The translations under genes and the position numbers were made by a program. Positions 59,785 to 64,000 of a DNA stretch of 64,000 nt are shown piece by piece. How positions within the stretch are numbered: position 1 is the first letter of the stretch; the number at the start of each line of letters is the position of its first letter. Source of the DNA: Trichosphaerium sp. ATCC 40318 (Eukaryota > Discosea > Flabellinia > Trichosidae). The stretch lies in NCBI GenBank assembly GCA_038496445.1, contig JALMLS010000640.1:95135-159134 (forward strand). The letters run 5' to 3'. A model generated the notes under the pieces. It made no database searches, had not been told where the DNA came from, and saw nothing but the letters and a program-made list of their open reading frames with translations.

Positions 59785-62700
59785 ATGGCAAGCGTAGAAG
59801 TGCGTATGAGAACTAAACAACAAGAAATATCAGTATTACGATGTAAGCAAGCATTGGACTGGTTACAACGCGCTTTGAAGGTTGAATTTAAGGTTCGTTG
59901 ACATTAAAACAAAAAAACTGTGCAAACACCAAAACCGGCGCTATTTTGCCTAAAACGATAGAAAGATTGTTACTTGCTCATTTATATTGACAAACGCGCA
60001 TTTTATGACAATAAACAATCTAACGTTTTTTTTTTTAGCCTGACGACACTTTTGAAGCAGTTATAAAGGATGGTGTTGTACTATGCAAGTTAATGCGTAT
60101 TATATCACCACACAAACACACTATTAAAAAAATATACCCTTCAGACAGTAGAGCACCTCGTTTACGTCATAATATATCATCGTTTATTGAATCATGTAAG
60201 TTGATTGGCTTCAAAGGAATGGGTACGTTAGTAGAGAGCCAAAGAAGAAAGTTTTTTTTTATTTTTTTATTTGATGTTTTCTTCCGTCTGAGAGGACGTG
60301 TTTTATTCTTGTTTGGTTGTTTAAGAGTATTATTAAACTTTATTAAAATAATTGTTGATTGTAGAGCTTTTTGACATAAACGACTGTTATCATGGCGCTC
60401 ATATTGAACGCGTTGCGAATATTGTTCATCGGTTGTCTCAGGTGCGTCCTGATTTTTTTTCTCTCTTTTCGGAAATTTTGTTGCATTTCGTTTGAATGCC
60501 TCTGTGTAGTTTAAAAACAATTCTTTTGGTACAATGGAACCAAACGCGTTTTTGGGTTTTTTTGTTCAAATTATTCGAAGTTGGCACTTTTCTTTCTTGT
60601 ACCACCTCGAAAGTGGCCTATACTCTTCGAGAATATAGATCCAATAGGACTATGTAAATGGGCGGAGTTGTGGAGAGAATTGAAATGTGACAACTTTGTA
60701 GAGCTGATGACAAGTTGATGTTGTTTAATTTTTTTTTTGTTTTTTGGTTTTTTTGTTGTTTTATCCTTCTTTGTTAATACTTGTATTACTAGCTTGTTGG
60801 GATGGAAGGCTTTAAAGAGAAATGGGAGTATGATGCAGAAGAACCTAAACCTCAGATAGATGCTTCTGTAAAGAAACTATTAAAACAACGCGAACTCGAA
60901 GGCGTCGATGAACATTGGGATGACAATAACACTGGCAAGCAAATAGCGAACGGAAAACATGAAAGCTCTGACGATGATAACAACGAAGAGGAAAATGAGA
61001 AAGAAATCGAACAAGCAAACGGAGACACTGACAATGTCGATGACGAAGGTGACAAAGAAATGTTGCATGGAGCTGATGACGATGCTAAAGAAATTGAAAT
61101 TGCGAACCGAGATGAACCTATTATTGATTATGAAAATGATGTAACGATAGAAGCAGTATCAAGTGATGATATATCAATAGAAGAAGCATCTAATGATAGT
61201 AGTGAAGAAGAAGAAAGTGAAAAATTTATGTTACAAGAAGATGTTGGTTCTGATTTAGCTCAACTCAGTGACTCGTCAAGTGAGTCTCAATCTTCAAGTC
61301 ATGATGTACGGAAAACGTCAACAAAGGCTGAACCGAATGGTGATATACTTGAAGGACTCATGAAACATGCAAACTTGGAACATATTGATATTGAAACAGC
61401 GATCAGCAAGTTGACAAACTCTGCTAGAGCGAACCGTAATTCAGCACGTCTTACACTTAGTCCGAGAGTTACAATGAGCCCACGTTCGTCTATAACGCTT
61501 CAAAATGGTGAAATGGTTGAAGAGCATGCATGTACGTTGAGCTGACTAGGAAATGTTGGCGGTTTTATTTGCTTTTCCTCAAACTATTTTTTTGGTTTTG
61601 ACACTTGTTTTTAGCACTTAAGTGCCAGATTGCTGGTGTTAAGAGAGGAGCTGCCGGTGAACCATGTATTATGCTTGTGCTTATACTAAATGGCAGGAAT
61701 GATGAGGTTTGGATTGATCCTAAGCATGTTCAAGTACGTAAAAAAGTTTGAGTTTTAGAGTCTCGAAGTTTTCTTTTTTTTTTTTCAATGGTTTTGTGGC
61801 GAAGAGTGCTGTCTTTCAATTAGGATTTTTATTTTGACTTACGTATGATAGGTTCTTGTTAGGAATAAAGAAACTGAAAATGATATTAAAGTTGAAATCA
61901 TCCAAGATCAGACGTAAGTAGAATACAATATTTTTGTTTCGCTGTTTTTTTTTGTTGTTGTTTTTTAATGTTATTTTAATCATTTAGTTGTGGTCATTTT
62001 GATGTTACGTTCACTCCTGGAGAAGGTGATTTCACTTTTGATATGAGGCTCAATAATAAACCTGTAAAAAGAGAACCATTAGGTATGATTTTTTATCGAT
62101 GAAAAGAGGAAGACATTTTTTATGTTCTTTTTATGTTTGTATGTTGTGTATGTTGTGTCTGATGTTTCTTATTTTAGTGTTAACGTTCGAGCAAGGTGTG
62201 TCTGATATAGAGTGTTATGTGATATTGGTACTCAACGTTTTAGCTAACACTCTTTTTTTTATTAGATCCTTTGCATGAGCCTATATATTTCAAGTTGACT
62301 TCTGATTTTGTTGATGGGTATTATGATATTCTATCAAAGGTATGTGTTTCTGCAGCTTTTCATTAAGTGTCATATTTATAAAACTTTTAGATTGATGTCT
62401 CTACTACACCTGTGGTACCTCCTTTAGAGGAGGAGCCTCCAGAAGAAAAAGAAGAAGTTGATCCTTTTGAGTTTAAGGAAGTCAAAGGTAAAGGCTTTCC
62501 GCTTGTCTCGATCTTCGATGTGCTTGATCGTTTGATTATTTACATATTTTAGTTGTAAGTGGTTCAATAGAAGAACTAAAGCATACTGTAAATGAAGGCG
62601 AGTCAGCCAAGTTTATGCTGAGGTTACAGAGCGAGAACGATGATGACTTTACTGGTATCCCTGATATTCAGGTATGTATTGTGCTTTGGCTTTCTTTCTT

Positions 62701-64000
62701 ATTCACTAAACTATTATTAGATTGTCATAAATGGCCCTAATGGCGATATGACACCTGAGATCGAGATACAAGAGGTTCCAGGGGGTACATAAGTTTATCC
62801 AAAACAAATCTTTTAGTTTTGAAAAAATTAATAATTATGGCTTTTTGCTTTTTTGGTTGATTACTTATAACTTTGTAGAGAATGGAAATTTTGTAGTATC
62901 CTATTCTCCTACTGGTAGTGGAGATCACAGTTTAACTGTGACAACAAAAGATGTTGTATTAGCAGAAAGAACAGTACGTCATGATAAAACATCCTTTTTT
63001 TTTAGCACTCGTGTGGTTTATCATGTATCACGTGATACGTGATATTTGTTCCAAAATCATTTGTGTACGAACTTTCTTTTTTTTAAAACGCTATCTATAG
63101 ATGTATGTTAGAAAAAAGAAAAAACCTGAACCAAAGCCAAAGCAACAAGTTCGAGCTTTGTCTGTTGCAAAAATCAAAATGAAAAGGAAGAAAATACGTG
63201 CACCTAAATCACAGCGTGCTGATATGTTATCTCCTTTATCGGAGGCATCTTCAAGTGAAGACCATTCTATACAAGTTCCACCTTCTTTACACCTTGATTT
63301 TAGTCATGGTGTACGAGGAGTACGTTTGAAAGACTTTCAAGAGTCAATTTGCATGAACTCACTTTTTTGTAGACTCCTTTGTTTGAAGCTTGTTATAGAG
63401 GAAGACGTGCTAAGGTTGTAAAGCGTCTCAGTAAGCCTAATGTAGATGTAAACCATAAAGAAAAAGATGGTTGGACACCTCTTCATGCAGCTGCGTATAA
63501 GGGGCATCTTGAGATTGCAAAGTAAGTTGTTTTTGCTGTATTTTTGTTATGGCTTACTGTTCTCCTTAAGGCTCTTGATTGACAATAAAGCAAGTATAAA
63601 TGTTATGTCACAACAAGGCGTTACACCGCTTTATTATGCTGCTACTGGAGGTATGTTAATTTGATTGGTTTTTTGTTGAAAGTTGCTTATCGTATTTTTT
63701 AGGGAGACTTGATATAGTAAACTATTTACTTAGTAAAGGAGCTAATCCCAACACTGGTAAGAAAGGTGGTTGGAAGCCATTACATGGCGCTTGTTCTAAG
63801 GGAAAACTTGAGTGTGTTAAGGCACTCTTAAAGTACAGAGCAGACAGTGATGCTCGCAATCGATACATCAAAGGTACAGACAGATTTGAAAACGATTTTG
63901 AAGTTCTTTGAAGTTTTACTCTGTTTTGCTTGTTATTTGTTACTTATTTGTTTTATTAAGGATATACGCCTTTGCATATTGTCATTAGCTAACAAACTTT
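59785..64000 (+). CDS. CH-domain/filamin-like/ankyrin-repeat protein, copy 2 (reaches window end)
   Basis: Start MASVEVRMRTKQQEISVLRC. Single calponin-homology domain: ALDWLQRALKVEF, DTFEAVIKDGVVLCKLMRII, RHNISSFIESCKLIGFKGME, HIERVANIVHRLSQL. A long acidic disordered exon follows (60800-61545, HESSDDDNNEEENEKEIEQA), then filamin-type repeats (CMLVLILNGRNDEVWIDPK, GHFDVTFTPGEGDFTFDMRL, GNFVVSYSPTGSGDHSLTVT). A basic segment precedes ankyrin repeats (DGWTPLHAAAYKGHLEIAKL, GVTPLYYAATGGRLDIVNYL, GGWKPLHGACSKGKLECVKA, GYTPLHIVIS). An in-frame TAA occurs at 63990-63992, just before the window edge, inside the expected repeat. Same architecture as the gene at 50294. Confidence 0.78.
63026..63037. 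promoter_or_regulatory. 12-bp perfect palindrome TATCACGTGATA
   Basis: A CACGTG-centred palindrome inside an intron of the CH-filamin-ankyrin copy 2 gene. Extended forms of the same core occur at many other places in the window, so a specific regulatory role is not established. Confidence 0.35.

Noticed and set aside
1-64000. tRNA or rRNA genes and CRISPR-like arrays
   Set aside because: No convincing B-box with matching cloverleaf, no rRNA-like conserved blocks, and the only regular repeats are protein-coding LRR and MORN units.

Overview
The window is nuclear DNA from a eukaryote. It is AT-rich and densely packed with genes on both strands, and most genes are cut by short introns of roughly 40 to 230 nt. 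The products are ordinary eukaryotic proteins: nucleolar GTPase NOG2, exon-junction helicase eIF4A3, an EAPP homologue, a Pol lambda-type polymerase, COX20, a WDR26/GID7-like protein, a FYVE protein and a membrane tyrosine kinase. There is no operon structure, and I recognise no bacterial or organellar gene cluster and no tRNA, rRNA or CRISPR array. The combination of a receptor-type tyrosine kinase, calponin-homology/filamin/ankyrin proteins and many F-box proteins suggests a free-living protist, but the lineage cannot be fixed from this sequence. Many introns begin GTAC (often GTACG) rather than GTAAGT, and taking this into account is what allowed several gene models to be closed.

Layout. 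0-9 kb: secreted PLA2-like protein (-), small coiled-coil protein (-), WDR26-like (-) divergent from NOG2 (+), coiled-coil protein (+). 9-18 kb: F-box/LRR gene (+), second coiled-coil gene (-), eIF4A3 (-), EAPP (-), short-chain dehydrogenase (+), small Arg/Asn-rich protein (-). 18-28 kb: three secreted pectin-acetylesterase/Notum-type hydrolases (-), with an F-box/MORN-type repeat gene (+, frameshifted) between the first two, and a tryptophan-rich repeat protein ending in a PD-(D/E)XK-type nuclease-like domain (+). 28-40 kb: F-box/LRR (-), DNA polymerase lambda (-), a frameshifted small reading frame and an acidic unknown protein (+), a long F-box/LRR gene (+), an F-box-like gene (+) and an RRM-like protein (-). 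40-50 kb: receptor-type tyrosine kinase (-), FYVE protein (-), cysteine-rich single-pass membrane protein (-), basic probably mitochondrial protein (-). 50-64 kb: CH-filamin-ankyrin protein (+), small unknown protein (-), secreted/membrane protein (-), second dehydrogenase (+), COX20 (+), and a second CH-filamin-ankyrin paralogue (+) running to the window edge.

Housekeeping genes (ribosome biogenesis, splicing/EJC, DNA repair, respiratory assembly) alternate with what look like rapidly evolving accessory families: the F-box/repeat genes, the esterases, the coiled-coil genes and the nuclease-like protein. The F-box genes probably supply SCF-type substrate adaptors. The tyrosine kinase, FYVE protein and CH-filamin-ankyrin proteins fit signalling, endosome and actin-cortex functions. 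Exon boundaries were read by eye from splice motifs and frame continuity, so positions are most reliable where evidence fields state that phases match.
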